Shown: in pieces, positions 51,475 to 60,060 of the stretch
Layout: every line of letters begins with the position of its first letter
Position numbering within the stretch: position 1 is the first letter of the stretch
NCBI RefSeq assembly: GCF_035958815.1
Contig: NZ_CP108383.1
Coordinates: 3,534,001 to 3,598,000 of the forward strand
Length of the DNA: 64,000 nucleotides
Origin: Nocardia sp. NBC_01327
Lineage (GTDB): Bacteria > Actinomycetota > Actinomycetes > Mycobacteriales > Mycobacteriaceae
Direction of reading: 5' to 3'
Made by a program: the position numbers and the translations under genes
Notes under the pieces: model-generated
The model's input: only the letters and a program-made list of their open reading frames with translations
What the model was told of the DNA's origin: nothing
Databases searched by the model: none

Positions 51475-53229
51475 ATGTCCACCGAGACCGCACGGACATC
51501 CGAATTCATCACCATCACACAAACTTTCGACGGCGAGCAGGTCGACGTCGTCTACAAGCAGGCCCGCAGGCCGCCGGATATCGGCGAGGGCGGCGACGAC
51601 GAGTTCGCCGGCAACGGCTATCTCGGGTATTGCCCGCCGTTCCAGACCAGGTCGTACGAGGCCGCACCCGGGATCGTGTGCGATCAGGATCAGCCGGTGG
51701 TATTGCGTGACGGCACCACGATCTACACCGACATCTACCGTCCCGACACCGATGTGCCGGTACCGGTCATCCTGTCCTGGAGCTTCTTCGGCAAGCGGCC
51801 CGGCGATGGGCTCACCCAATGGAACGTGAAGGGTGTGCCGCCGGAGACGATCTCGCTGATGGCGAAGTTCGAATCGGTGGATCCAGGATATTGGTGCCAC
51901 CACGGGTACGCGGTGGCGAACGTTGATCCCCGCGGCGTGGGCCATTCCGAAGGCGACATCAGCGTCCACGGCTCGCAGGACGCCCGCGACGGATACGACT
52001 TTGTCGAATGGGTGGCCGAACAGCCGTGGTGCAACGGCAAAGTCGGTATGGCCGGAAATTCGGGCGTCGCGGTCACCCAGTGGGCGATCGCCGCGCAGCA
52101 GCCGCCGCACCTGGCGTGTATCGCCCCGTGGGAGGGCACCTTCGACCTCTTCAACGAAGCCATCTACGAGGGCGGCGTTCCCGGGCTGACCTTCCACTCC
52201 ATCCTGGTCGACCTGCTCTCCGGCCCGAACCTGGTCGAGGATGTCGGCGAAATGGCCCGCCGCTACCCGTTTTTCAACAATTACTGGCGCGACAAGGTCG
52301 CGGACTTCGCGAAGATCACCGTGCCCGCCTACATCACCGCCGGGTGGAGCCACATCCACCTGCACGGCGCCTTCGAAGGATTCCGGCACGCCGCCAGTAC
52401 CCGGAAGTGGATCCGGGCGCACCGTGACTTCGAATGGCCGGACATGTACTCCCCGGACAATCTCGAGGATCTCAAGCGGTTCTATGACCGGTACCTCAAG
52501 GACATCCACAACGGGTGGGAACTCACCCCGCCCGTACGCCTCGAGGTGATGGATGCGTTCGACTGCGACTACCAGGTCGATCGCGCGGAACGTGAATTCC
52601 CCCTCGCCCGAACACAATACGAGAAGCTTTATCTCGATGCCGCGAGCGGTTCGCTGTCGGCGCACCCCATCGAGACCGAATCGAACACGTCCTATGACGC
52701 GGCCGAAGGCCTCGTCACCTTCGACATGACCTTCGAGCAGGACACCGAACTCACCGGATATCTGGCGCTGCGGTTGTTCGTGGAAGCCGATGGAAACGAC
52801 GAGATCGACCTGTTCGTGAACATTCAGAAGCTCAGTACAACCGGCGAATGGCTGCCGACAAGCGTGCTGGGACACCCGCATCCGGGTGCGTGGGGCAAGA
52901 TCAGAGCCTCCCGCCGGGCTCTGGACGAAGCCAAATCCACTGACTACCACCCGGTACTCGCACAGCAAAGCGAAGTGAAACTGCGGCAGGACGAGATCGT
53001 CGCCCTCGATGTCCCGATCTGGCCGACCAGTCGCATATGGCATGCGGGACAACAGATCCGGGTGCAGATCTCGGGCCACTACATACGCGAAGACTGGTTC
53101 GAGCCCCTGACCTGGCAGACGTCCAATAAAGGCAGGCATGTGCTGTACACCGGTGGCCGCCACCAGTCCCACCTGCTGATCCCGGTAATTCCGCCCAGGT
53201 ACCGCGACGGCGGCTACACCTACCGCTGA
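51475..53229 (+). CDS. CocE/NonD-family alpha/beta hydrolase
   Basis: A 584-residue protein with the X-Pro dipeptidyl-peptidase S15 fold. Nucleophile Ser in GMAGNSGVAVTQW, Asp and His of the triad in the region AHRDFEWPDMYS and the preceding strand, and a C-terminal jelly-roll (ELTGYLALRLFVEADG). The family hydrolyses esters or amides such as cocaine and acyl-aryl esters. In this operon it probably removes an acyl or ester group from the substrate. Confidence 0.88.
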   Translation: MSTETARTSEFITITQTFDGEQVDVVYKQARRPPDIGEGGDDEFAGNGYLGYCPPFQTRSYEAAPGIVCDQDQPVVLRDGTTIYTDIYRPDTDVPVPVILSWSFFGKRPGDGLTQWNVKGVPPETISLMAKFESVDPGYWCHHGYAVANVDPRGVGHSEGDISVHGSQDARDGYDFVEWVAEQPWCNGKVGMAGNSGVAVTQWAIAAQQPPHLACIAPWEGTFDLFNEAIYEGGVPGLTFHSILVDLLSGPNLVEDVGEMARRYPFFNNYWRDKVADFAKITVPAYITAGWSHIHLHGAFEGFRHAASTRKWIRAHRDFEWPDMYSPDNLEDLKRFYDRYLKDIHNGWELTPPVRLEVMDAFDCDYQVDRAEREFPLARTQYEKLYLDAASGSLSAHPIETESNTSYDAAEGLVTFDMTFEQDTELTGYLALRLFVEADGNDEIDLFVNIQKLSTTGEWLPTSVLGHPHPGAWGKIRASRRALDEAKSTDYHPVLAQQSEVKLRQDEIVALDVPIWPTSRIWHAGQQIRVQISGHYIREDWFEPLTWQTSNKGRHVLYTGGRHQSHLLIPVIPPRYRDGGYTYR

Positions 53230-53273
53230 CGCGGCTCCACGACCACATCATCGACCCACCATCGGGAGAACTC

Positions 53274-54209
53274 ATGACGAGAATCGACGTGCACTGCCAC
53301 TACCTGCCGGACTTCTACCGCGAGGCGCTGATCGCGAACGGACACTCACACCCCGATGGCATCCCGGGTATCCCGGCGTGGAGCGAATCCACCGCGCTGG
53401 AAGCAATGGACGGCCTCGGCGTCACGAAGGCCTACCTGTCGATTTCCTCACCGGGCGTGCACTTCGGTGACGATGCCGCTGCCCGCGATCTCGCGCGGCG
53501 AGTGAACGAGGAAGGCGCACGGGTCAAGCGAGCGCACCCCGGGCGCTTCGGATTCTTCGCTTCGACACCGCTACCCGATATCGACGCCACGTTGGCCGAA
53601 ATCACCTATGCCTTCGATGAACTCGACGCCGACGGTGTGGTGTTCGAGACGAACTTCGACGGCATCTACCTGGGCGACGATCTGCTCGCCCCGGTCTACG
53701 CCGAACTCGACCGCCGCAATGCCGTGTTGTTCCTGCACCCCACCAGCCCGGCCAGGCCGTGCACCGGCGCCGCCGTACCGCTGCGGTACCCGCGGCCGAT
53801 GCTCGAATTCCTCTTCGACACCACGCGTTCGGTGACCGATATGGTGTTGTCGGGCACGCTCGAGCGGTATCCGAACATCAAGGTCATCGTTCCGCACGCC
53901 GGCGCCACGCTGCCGCTGGTGGCCGCCCGCGTCGACGTCATCGGGGCGAAGATGGTCGGCAAAACCGACCCGATGCGGAATGCGCTGCAGCGCTTGCACT
54001 TCGATCTGGCCGGTATGCCCGTCCCCGATATGTTGCCCGCGCTGCTGAGCGTCGCGGACCCCACGCACATCCACTACGGCAGCGACCTGCCGTTCACCCC
54101 GCTGCCCGAAGTGCACACCAACACGGACAAGCTCGACGCCGCACCGATCCTGCAGGGTGAGCTGCTGGCTCAGGTGATGCACACCAACTCCGAAGCGCTC
54201 TTCGGCTGA
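53274..54209 (+). CDS. Amidohydrolase-2, ACMSD-like decarboxylase
   Basis: A 311-residue TIM-barrel protein. Metal ligands: H-x-H in IDVHCHYLPDF, His in LFLHPTSPAR and Asp in HYGSDLPFTP; the general-acid His is kept in VIVPHAGATLPL. This is a complete active site, unlike the relative at 48368. Members decarboxylate aromatic or muconate-type acids (ACMSD, gamma-resorcylate decarboxylase) or hydrolyse them. Fourth gene of the forward operon. Confidence 0.88.
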   Translation: MTRIDVHCHYLPDFYREALIANGHSHPDGIPGIPAWSESTALEAMDGLGVTKAYLSISSPGVHFGDDAAARDLARRVNEEGARVKRAHPGRFGFFASTPLPDIDATLAEITYAFDELDADGVVFETNFDGIYLGDDLLAPVYAELDRRNAVLFLHPTSPARPCTGAAVPLRYPRPMLEFLFDTTRSVTDMVLSGTLERYPNIKVIVPHAGATLPLVAARVDVIGAKMVGKTDPMRNALQRLHFDLAGMPVPDMLPALLSVADPTHIHYGSDLPFTPLPEVHTNTDKLDAAPILQGELLAQVMHTNSEALFG

Positions 54210-54286
54210 GGTTGCGATTGCGAGCGAAGTATTCAGCGGATTGATGTTCCGCATCGAGGTATTTCGAGGAGTGATAGTTTGAGGAC

Positions 54287-55219
54287 ATGCCTGCTCGCCC
54301 AGACCTGAATCTCCTCGTCGCGCTCCAGGCACTGCTCGAGGAACGGCACGTCAGCCGTGCCGCCGAACGTATCGGCGTCACGCAGCCCGCGGCCAGCGCC
54401 ATGCTGGCCCGGCTGCGCCGCCACTTCGGCGATCAGCTGCTGGAGCGAATGGGCAGCCGGTATGAGCTCACCCCGCTCGCTGTGCAATTGCGCGATCAGG
54501 TCGGTGGAATCATGCAGCTGTCGGATCGATTGTTCGAGACGACAGCGCAGTTCGATCCGGCGACCTCCGAACGCGAGTTCATTCTCACCGCCTCCGACTA
54601 CGCGGTCGCCGTGCTCGGACCGGAACTGGTATCGGAGTTCGAAACTCACGCGCCGCATGCGACGTTCCGATTTCGCCAGTTCGGAATTCACCGGGAGGGG
54701 CATCCGGACACCACCGCCCGGTCCGAGGACGGGGTGATCCTCCCGCACAGCGCCTATCCGCTCGGGCTGTCCAATCTCGAACTGTTCTCCGATGAATGGG
54801 TCGCCGTCGTCGACCGCACCAATCCCGTCATCGAGCACACGCCGGGTCTGCACGAGCTCCGGGGCTTGCGCTGGGTACTGGCCCAGCACGAACCGCATGA
54901 GCCGCCGTTCATGGTGCGGCGGCTCGCCGAACTCGGTGTGGATCTGCGACCGCAGGTGGTCACCGACAGTTTCCTCGCGCTGCCGCTGTATATCGCGGGC
55001 ACCGATCGGATCGGCATCGTGCAGCACCGGCTGCTGCATGCGATCGCATTACCGCCGGCCCTGCGAATCATCCCCTGCCCGTTCGAGGTCGGCCCGATCA
55101 ATGAAGCGCTGTGGTGGCATCCGGTGCATACGCACGACCCCGGCCACAAGTGGTTCCGCAGGACGGTGCTCGAGGCCGCCGCCCGCGTCGCCGCCGTGAC
55201 GCCGATCATCGAGGAATGA
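54287..55219 (+). CDS. LysR-family transcriptional regulator
   Basis: A 310-residue LysR protein: N-terminal winged helix with LNLLVALQALLEERHVSRAA and VTQPAASAMLARLRRHFGDQ; effector domain with two Rossmann-like lobes (FILTASDYAVAVLGPELVSE). The NodD/SyrM-like branch fits the sequence style. It ends the forward operon and converges with the GntR gene. It may sense the substrate of the amidohydrolase genes. Confidence 0.9.
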   Translation: MPARPDLNLLVALQALLEERHVSRAAERIGVTQPAASAMLARLRRHFGDQLLERMGSRYELTPLAVQLRDQVGGIMQLSDRLFETTAQFDPATSEREFILTASDYAVAVLGPELVSEFETHAPHATFRFRQFGIHREGHPDTTARSEDGVILPHSAYPLGLSNLELFSDEWVAVVDRTNPVIEHTPGLHELRGLRWVLAQHEPHEPPFMVRRLAELGVDLRPQVVTDSFLALPLYIAGTDRIGIVQHRLLHAIALPPALRIIPCPFEVGPINEALWWHPVHTHDPGHKWFRRTVLEAAARVAAVTPIIEE

Positions 55220-55247
55220 GCGATTCGGCCGGCGCGGCTTCTTCCCG

Positions 55248-55952
55248 CTATCCGTGTGCGGCGGAGCGTTGTTCGCCGGACTCGGTGACGATGACCATCT
55301 CGTCGGCCGCGCGCTGAATATGCTCGCGCAGTAGCTGTTCCGCGCGGTCGGCATCGTGGGCGAGGGCGGCGTCGACGAGAGCGCGGTGTTCCAGTGCCCC
55401 CCGCTCCAGGACCTCGTCGACGGGGCTGCGCAGCGGCGACCATCGCCGGTACAGGGCGCTCACATCGCGCAGTCGCGCCGTGCCGTCGTGCATGTAGACA
55501 TTGGTGCACCCGGAGAGCAGCGTCATGTGGAAATCGGTGTGCACGGTGTTCCAGGCCGGGCTGAAGGACGAGCCGTCCTCGGCGAAGTAGGGGGTCCGCT
55601 GCAGGAGATGGTGTGCGGCAACGACTTCCGACTCCCACCGCATCGAACCGGCGAGCACCGACTGGCGGAAGAACTGCGGCTCGATCAGCGTGCGCACCTG
55701 GGTGAGTTCGGCGAAATCGCGGGCCGACAGCGGGATCACGCTGAAGCCCAGATTGCTCACCGTCTTGACGATGCCCTGCTCGACCAGCCGGGCCAGTGCC
55801 TCGCGCAGCACGCCGACGCTCACACCGTGCCGTGCTCCCAGTTCGGGAAAGGTGAGCCGCTGTCCCGGCGCCAGATGCCCGTCCAGGATGTCCGCACGGA
55901 TTGCCGCGGTCACCATATCGGCGCGTGAACCTGCGCTTTTCGCCTTGGCCAT
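55248..55952 (-). CDS. GntR-family regulator, FCD type (paralogue of 40470)
   Basis: Start taken at the ATG at 55952 (234 residues); a longer reading to 56024 would run through the palindrome at 55994. Winged helix AIRADILDGHLAPGQRLTFP with VSVGVLREALARLVEQGIV; FCD domain with HTDFHMTLLSGC. Blocks such as MRWESEVVAAHHLLQRTPY nearly match MRWEADAVAAHHLLERTPF in the GntR protein at 40470, so the two are paralogues likely sharing the TTTCGAAA operator. Confidence 0.88.
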   Translation of the reverse strand: MAKAKSAGSRADMVTAAIRADILDGHLAPGQRLTFPELGARHGVSVGVLREALARLVEQGIVKTVSNLGFSVIPLSARDFAELTQVRTLIEPQFFRQSVLAGSMRWESEVVAAHHLLQRTPYFAEDGSSFSPAWNTVHTDFHMTLLSGCTNVYMHDGTARLRDVSALYRRWSPLRSPVDEVLERGALEHRALVDAALAHDADRAEQLLREHIQRAADEMVIVTESGEQRSAAHG

Positions 55953-55993
55953 GTCGGTAGCGTAGCCGATCGACGAACGCGCATCTTTTACAT

Positions 55994-56005
55994 ACTTTCG
56001 AAACT
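55994..56005. promoter_or_regulatory. GntR operator candidate, ACTTTCGAAACT
   Basis: Imperfect 12-bp palindrome with TTTCGAAA core in the divergent gap between the GntR gene (reverse) and the acyl-CoA-dehydrogenase-like monooxygenase (forward). Matches 40404-40415 at 11 of 12 positions. Confidence 0.62.
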
Positions 56006-56110
56006 TGGTTGACTGTGCGCACATTTCTGGTGTCTTATGGGGTGCACCACATTCGCGGCGGACTGCTCGACAGGTGCATGCGAGCGCCCCGCCGGATCGA
56101 CAGGAGAACC

Positions 56111-57310
56111 ATGAGAGACGTACTGGACCCGCAGGTGAACGGGTCCGTTCATCCGGCAGTCGCGCGGGCGCAGCAGCTCGTTCCGCTGCTGCGGGAGCGC
56201 ATTATCGAGACCGAGGAGCTGCGGCGGCTGCCGGAGGCGACCATCCAGGACGGTATCGACGCCGAACTGTTCTCACTGCTGCTTCCGGAGGCCCTGGGCG
56301 GCGCCGGCGGCGGGCCGCGGGAGTTCGTCGATGTGCTTCGTACGCTGGCACAGGGGGATCCGTCGGCGGCGTGGACGATGTCGTTCTTCATCGCGCACGG
56401 CTGGATGCTCGCGCGGTGGCCGGAAGCCGCACAGCGCAAGATATTTCAGGGTGATGGACCGGTGCTGGTGGCTGTCGCGGCGAATCCGCCCGGTCGTGCC
56501 GAGCGGGTCGAGGGCGGATACCGATTGTCCGGGCGCTGGGGGTACTGCTCGGGGGTGCTCAATGCGAATTGGGTGCAGTTGGCGGCGAAAATCGAAGGGG
56601 AGGAAGAACTTCGACTGTTCTTGATCCCGCGCGCCGAGGTCGAGGTGCCCGACACCTGGTACATGGCCGGCATGAAGGGCACCGGCAGCAACGATGTCGT
56701 GGTGCACGACAGCTTCATTCCCGAGGTATTCAGCCTCGAACTCGCCGCCTGGCTGCCCCGGGACAATCCGGGTGCGGCGCTGTATCCCGAATCCACGTAC
56801 GCCTACGACATTCGCGACCTGCTGGTGTTCCTGCTTCCGGCGCTGCTGCTCGGCGCCGGGCAGGCACTGATCGGGGACTATCGCCATCGCCTGGACACGC
56901 GCCGCGCCGCGTTCGATTCGACGCTGACCGGTGACACCGTCGCGGGCCAATTGCGCTATGCCCGAGCGGTTTCCCAGCTCCGTGCCGCCGAAGCCGTACT
57001 CGACCGTGCTGTTCGCCAGACCCTCGAGGTGAATGCCGCCAGCACCGAATCCATGAGTGATGAGCTGCGCGCGAACATCAAGCTCGACTGCCTGTCCGTA
57101 GGCCGATTGGTGTGGGAGGCCATCCAACTCGCGATGCGCGGATCCGGCGCGGCGATCTACCGCACGAACGATGACACCCAGCATTTCCTGCGCGACGTCG
57201 AAGTGATCCTCGGTCACCTCACCATCGACGAGGACGGCATGCTCGAGCGTGCCGGACAGGTCCTGCTCGGTCGTGCCGACGGCCCGTCCGCCACCCGGAA
57301 CTTCACCTAG
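56111..57310 (+). CDS. Flavin-dependent monooxygenase, acyl-CoA dehydrogenase fold (HsaA-like)
   Basis: ATG at 56111 with CAGGAGAACC upstream; 399 residues. N-terminal helical domain with LLPEALGGAGGGPREFVDVL, beta-domain with GYRLSGRWGYCSGV (flavin loop) and C-terminal helical bundle. This is the group D flavin monooxygenase branch (HsaA, HpaB-like), which hydroxylates phenolic rings with reduced flavin from a separate reductase, encoded 12 bp downstream. Not a true acyl-CoA dehydrogenase, as the catalytic Glu context is missing. Confidence 0.85.
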   Translation: MRDVLDPQVNGSVHPAVARAQQLVPLLRERIIETEELRRLPEATIQDGIDAELFSLLLPEALGGAGGGPREFVDVLRTLAQGDPSAAWTMSFFIAHGWMLARWPEAAQRKIFQGDGPVLVAVAANPPGRAERVEGGYRLSGRWGYCSGVLNANWVQLAAKIEGEEELRLFLIPRAEVEVPDTWYMAGMKGTGSNDVVVHDSFIPEVFSLELAAWLPRDNPGAALYPESTYAYDIRDLLVFLLPALLLGAGQALIGDYRHRLDTRRAAFDSTLTGDTVAGQLRYARAVSQLRAAEAVLDRAVRQTLEVNAASTESMSDELRANIKLDCLSVGRLVWEAIQLAMRGSGAAIYRTNDDTQHFLRDVEVILGHLTIDEDGMLERAGQVLLGRADGPSATRNFT

Positions 57311-57321
57311 GCGGAGGAAAG

Positions 57322-57810
57322 ATGCTGTCCGAGCACGTTTTCCGAGATCTCATGGCCGGAGTATGCGGACCGGTCACCATTGTCACCGCGGCGTCGGGGA
57401 CCCAGCCGTACGGAGCGACGGTGAGCGCGTTCGCGTCCCTGTCGCTGTCCCCGCCGATGATCACCGTTGCGCTGGACCGCCGTTCGAGCCTGCTGACGGA
57501 AATCCTGCACACCGACAGGTTCGGGGTGAACGTGCTCGGCCACGGCGACGACGAGATCGCCATGTCCTTCGCCCGGCGTGGCACCGACCGGTTCAGCGGC
57601 ATCGACTGGAGATTCGACCACGATCTACCCCGCCTGACCGATGCGCCGGGCTGGCTGGTCTGCCGCCTGGTCCGCGCCGTCGACGGTGGCGACCACATGC
57701 TGCTGCTGGGCGAGGTGATCGCCGCCGAAACACGCACGGCCGCACCACTGGTGTACGGGCACCGCACATTCGGCACCCACTCCGCCTATGTCGAACAGCA
57801 GGCACGGTAG
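57322..57810 (+). CDS. Flavin reductase, HpaC/HsaB-like
   Basis: A 162-residue split-barrel flavin reductase: GPVTIVTAASGTQPYGATVSAF and SLSLSPPMITVALDRRSS are the FMN-binding blocks, and DHMLLLGEVIAAE with the final GHRTFGTH strand closes the barrel. It supplies reduced flavin to the monooxygenase upstream. The two genes form a classic two-component pair. Confidence 0.9.
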   Translation: MLSEHVFRDLMAGVCGPVTIVTAASGTQPYGATVSAFASLSLSPPMITVALDRRSSLLTEILHTDRFGVNVLGHGDDEIAMSFARRGTDRFSGIDWRFDHDLPRLTDAPGWLVCRLVRAVDGGDHMLLLGEVIAAETRTAAPLVYGHRTFGTHSAYVEQQAR

Positions 57811-57822
57811 GTGCGTGCTCGG

Positions 57823-58494
57823 CTATGCGGTCGGTGGCTCGAGCATCGGGACGAGGAATTGGCGGGCGATCGCGGCCAACTGTTCCTCATCGTCGAGATC
57901 GACGGTATGGCTCGGGATCGCCAGGAACGAGGCGCAGATGCGGACCATCAGCTCGGCGACCAGTTCGGTGCGCAGGTCCGGGGAGATGGTGCCGGCGCGT
58001 TGCTCCTGGCGGAGCTGGTGTGCGACGAATTCACTGACCATGGCCACCGCTCGCCCGCCGTCACCGATGAGCGAACTGACGAAGTGATCGGGTTCCTCGG
58101 TGATCAGGGAGCCGATCAGTGGGTTGCCGCGTAGTGCGCGCAGGGAGCTCACAAAGCCGAGCACTACGCGATCACCGGGGGTCGCGGCCGCGGTGATATC
58201 GACGAGGAACTTGTCGAAGTAGCGGCGGAATTCGCGCAGGACAACCTGTTCGACCAGTTCGTCTTTGGTGGCGAACCGGCGGTAGACGGTGATGCGTGAG
58301 ACGCCCGCCTGCCGGGCTACATCCTCCATGGTGGAGCGCTGGATGCCCCACCGTTGGAATTGCCGGTTGGCCGCATCGAGGATGCGTGCGCGAATCCCGT
58401 CGGTATTGTCGGTCTGTTCGATCGCCTCGAGGTAGGCGCGTTCGAGCAGGGATTTACCGGTTGGGGGAGTACCGGCGGGTAGCGCGGATTCCAC
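57823..58494 (-). CDS. TetR-family regulator, probable regulator of the rubber oxygenase gene
   Basis: GTG at 58494 has AGGAAGG 5 bases upstream; 223 residues. Helix-turn-helix STMEDVARQAGVSRITVYRR with FATKDELVEQ, followed by a helical ligand domain. It lies 140 bp downstream of the lcp gene on the same strand. A TetR-type regulator (LcpR) is known next to lcp in Gordonia polyisoprenivorans, so this is a likely functional counterpart. The upstream open frame to 59082 is antisense-like and not coding. Confidence 0.85.
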   Translation of the reverse strand: MESALPAGTPPTGKSLLERAYLEAIEQTDNTDGIRARILDAANRQFQRWGIQRSTMEDVARQAGVSRITVYRRFATKDELVEQVVLREFRRYFDKFLVDITAAATPGDRVVLGFVSSLRALRGNPLIGSLITEEPDHFVSSLIGDGGRAVAMVSEFVAHQLRQEQRAGTISPDLRTELVAELMVRICASFLAIPSHTVDLDDEEQLAAIARQFLVPMLEPPTA

Positions 58495-58634
58495 GGGTGC
58501 CTTCCTCGAAGATACGTAGGTACGTCGGCTGTTCCATCGTATGGCCTCGGCGGCGGAGGCAGCGGTGTGGCGGGCGAAGGCAGCGCAACACTGTTCCTTC
58601 CACCCGCCGCGCGCCTGCCTGCCGCGGACATGAA

Positions 58635-59858
58635 TCAGCGGTTGGTCAAAGGGATTTCGATACTGAGCGGCATTCGGAGTTCGGCCACGTACCAGAGCGC
58701 GAACTGGCGCAGGAACTCGTCGAACATCCAGTAGGGCACATCCACGGCCGGAGCCACCGACAACACGCCTTCCCGGACGGCGACGAACGGGCCCCACGCG
58801 ACTTCGAGCAGCGGGCTCCACACCGGCTCCCGGGGAATGGTGAGCCAGTCGGCGACCTTGTCTCCCATGACAAATCGGGTGAACGCCCCCAGCACGCCCC
58901 GGCTGATCAGCGTGAGATCCAGGTCCTCGCCGAGGTTGAGCAGCTGATTGGCCAGGTCGTTGCCCTCGGCGGTCGGCGCCAGGATCGGGTCGAGCATCTG
59001 CGCGGCCTGCGCGTCGGCCTGATCCCAGGTCGCGGGGATGTATTCGTCGCGAATGCCGAGCAGGTGACCGGCCAGTTGCCAACTGTGCAGGTAGCCATCG
59101 GATTCGGCGGCCGGGATCGGTACCTTCCAGGCGTTCAGCGTCCGCATGATGGTGGTCGCCAGACTGTGCCAGGTGACCATCAGATCGTCCTGACTGATCG
59201 GCGTGACGCCCGCCGGCCAGTGCGGCGACTGCGGCAGCAGATGCCGCACGGACGCGTGGATGATCCGGGTTTTCACGCAGGTCACAACCATCTCGCCATC
59301 GTCACCGTAGGCATTGACCGTGCCGATGTCGTACCCGAATTTCGCGGTCTTGGCGATCCGCTCTTTCAAATGCGAACCGCCCCGCGAGTAGTACACCGCA
59401 AGTGCCTCGTGCGGAATGACCGTGGACATCATCCCGCTGGCGAAGGCGTAGAGCACGCCCAGATAGAGACCTCGCTTCTTGGTGAATTCGAACGAGCTCG
59501 CCAGCTTGCCCTGATCGGCCCACGACGGCAGCTGCCTGGCGTGTTCGATGAAATCGGCCAGCGCGGGCGGCAATCCGGCCGGTAGTGGTTGACCATTGCG
59601 GGTCCAGGTCGCCAGCAGTCGGTTGACCTGGGGCACATCGGCGTGGTCCATCACATCCGCCAGTACCGAATCGGCGTCCGGGTCGTACACCGTGAGCGGA
59701 TCGGCCCCGCCGCCGCTGCCGACCACCGAATCGTTCGGCGACCACGACCACGGCTCCGCCCTCGCGGTACGCGCGGTCAGCGCCAGCGCCCCGACGGCGC
59801 CCAAAAACCCACCCCCGGCCCTCAGTGCGTCCCGCCTGCTGAGTCGATGTGCATCCAT
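58635..59858 (-). CDS. lcp: Latex clearing protein, rubber oxygenase (DUF2236)
   Basis: A 407-residue secreted haem protein that cleaves poly(cis-1,4-isoprene) to oligo-isoprenoid aldehyde/ketones. A Tat signal (SRRDALRAGGGFLGAVGALA) precedes a mature part of standard Lcp length. Active-site residues of Lcp K30 are all present with a constant +3 offset: E151, R167, K170, T171 and haem-ligand H201 (MSTVIPHEALAVYY, KERIAKTAKFGYD, RIIHASVRHLLPQ). The C-terminal PLSIEIPLTNR also matches. With an adjacent TetR gene it suggests rubber or terpenoid polymer use, consistent with Nocardia. Confidence 0.95.
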   Translation of the reverse strand: MDAHRLSRRDALRAGGGFLGAVGALALTARTARAEPWSWSPNDSVVGSGGGADPLTVYDPDADSVLADVMDHADVPQVNRLLATWTRNGQPLPAGLPPALADFIEHARQLPSWADQGKLASSFEFTKKRGLYLGVLYAFASGMMSTVIPHEALAVYYSRGGSHLKERIAKTAKFGYDIGTVNAYGDDGEMVVTCVKTRIIHASVRHLLPQSPHWPAGVTPISQDDLMVTWHSLATTIMRTLNAWKVPIPAAESDGYLHSWQLAGHLLGIRDEYIPATWDQADAQAAQMLDPILAPTAEGNDLANQLLNLGEDLDLTLISRGVLGAFTRFVMGDKVADWLTIPREPVWSPLLEVAWGPFVAVREGVLSVAPAVDVPYWMFDEFLRQFALWYVAELRMPLSIEIPLTNR

Positions 59859-60060
59859 CCTGCGGTCCCTCTTCGTTGAGTCTGATACAAAGACACGAGT
59901 GCTGTATCTGAGTATCTTTATGACAGCACACCGTGACTGCCATCACAACCGATCGGCAAAGATTGCCGGTGGCTACCAACCGAGATGAAGGACCAGCAGA
60001 TGAACCCCTGGGTCGTAATTCAGAATCTCCTCAACCAGCTGGACCTGGGGTCCACCGGAG

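Noticed and set aside
56009..56110. Upstream extension of the monooxygenase from 56009
   Set aside because: It runs through the divergent promoter region; CAGGAGAACC before 56111 is a much better start.
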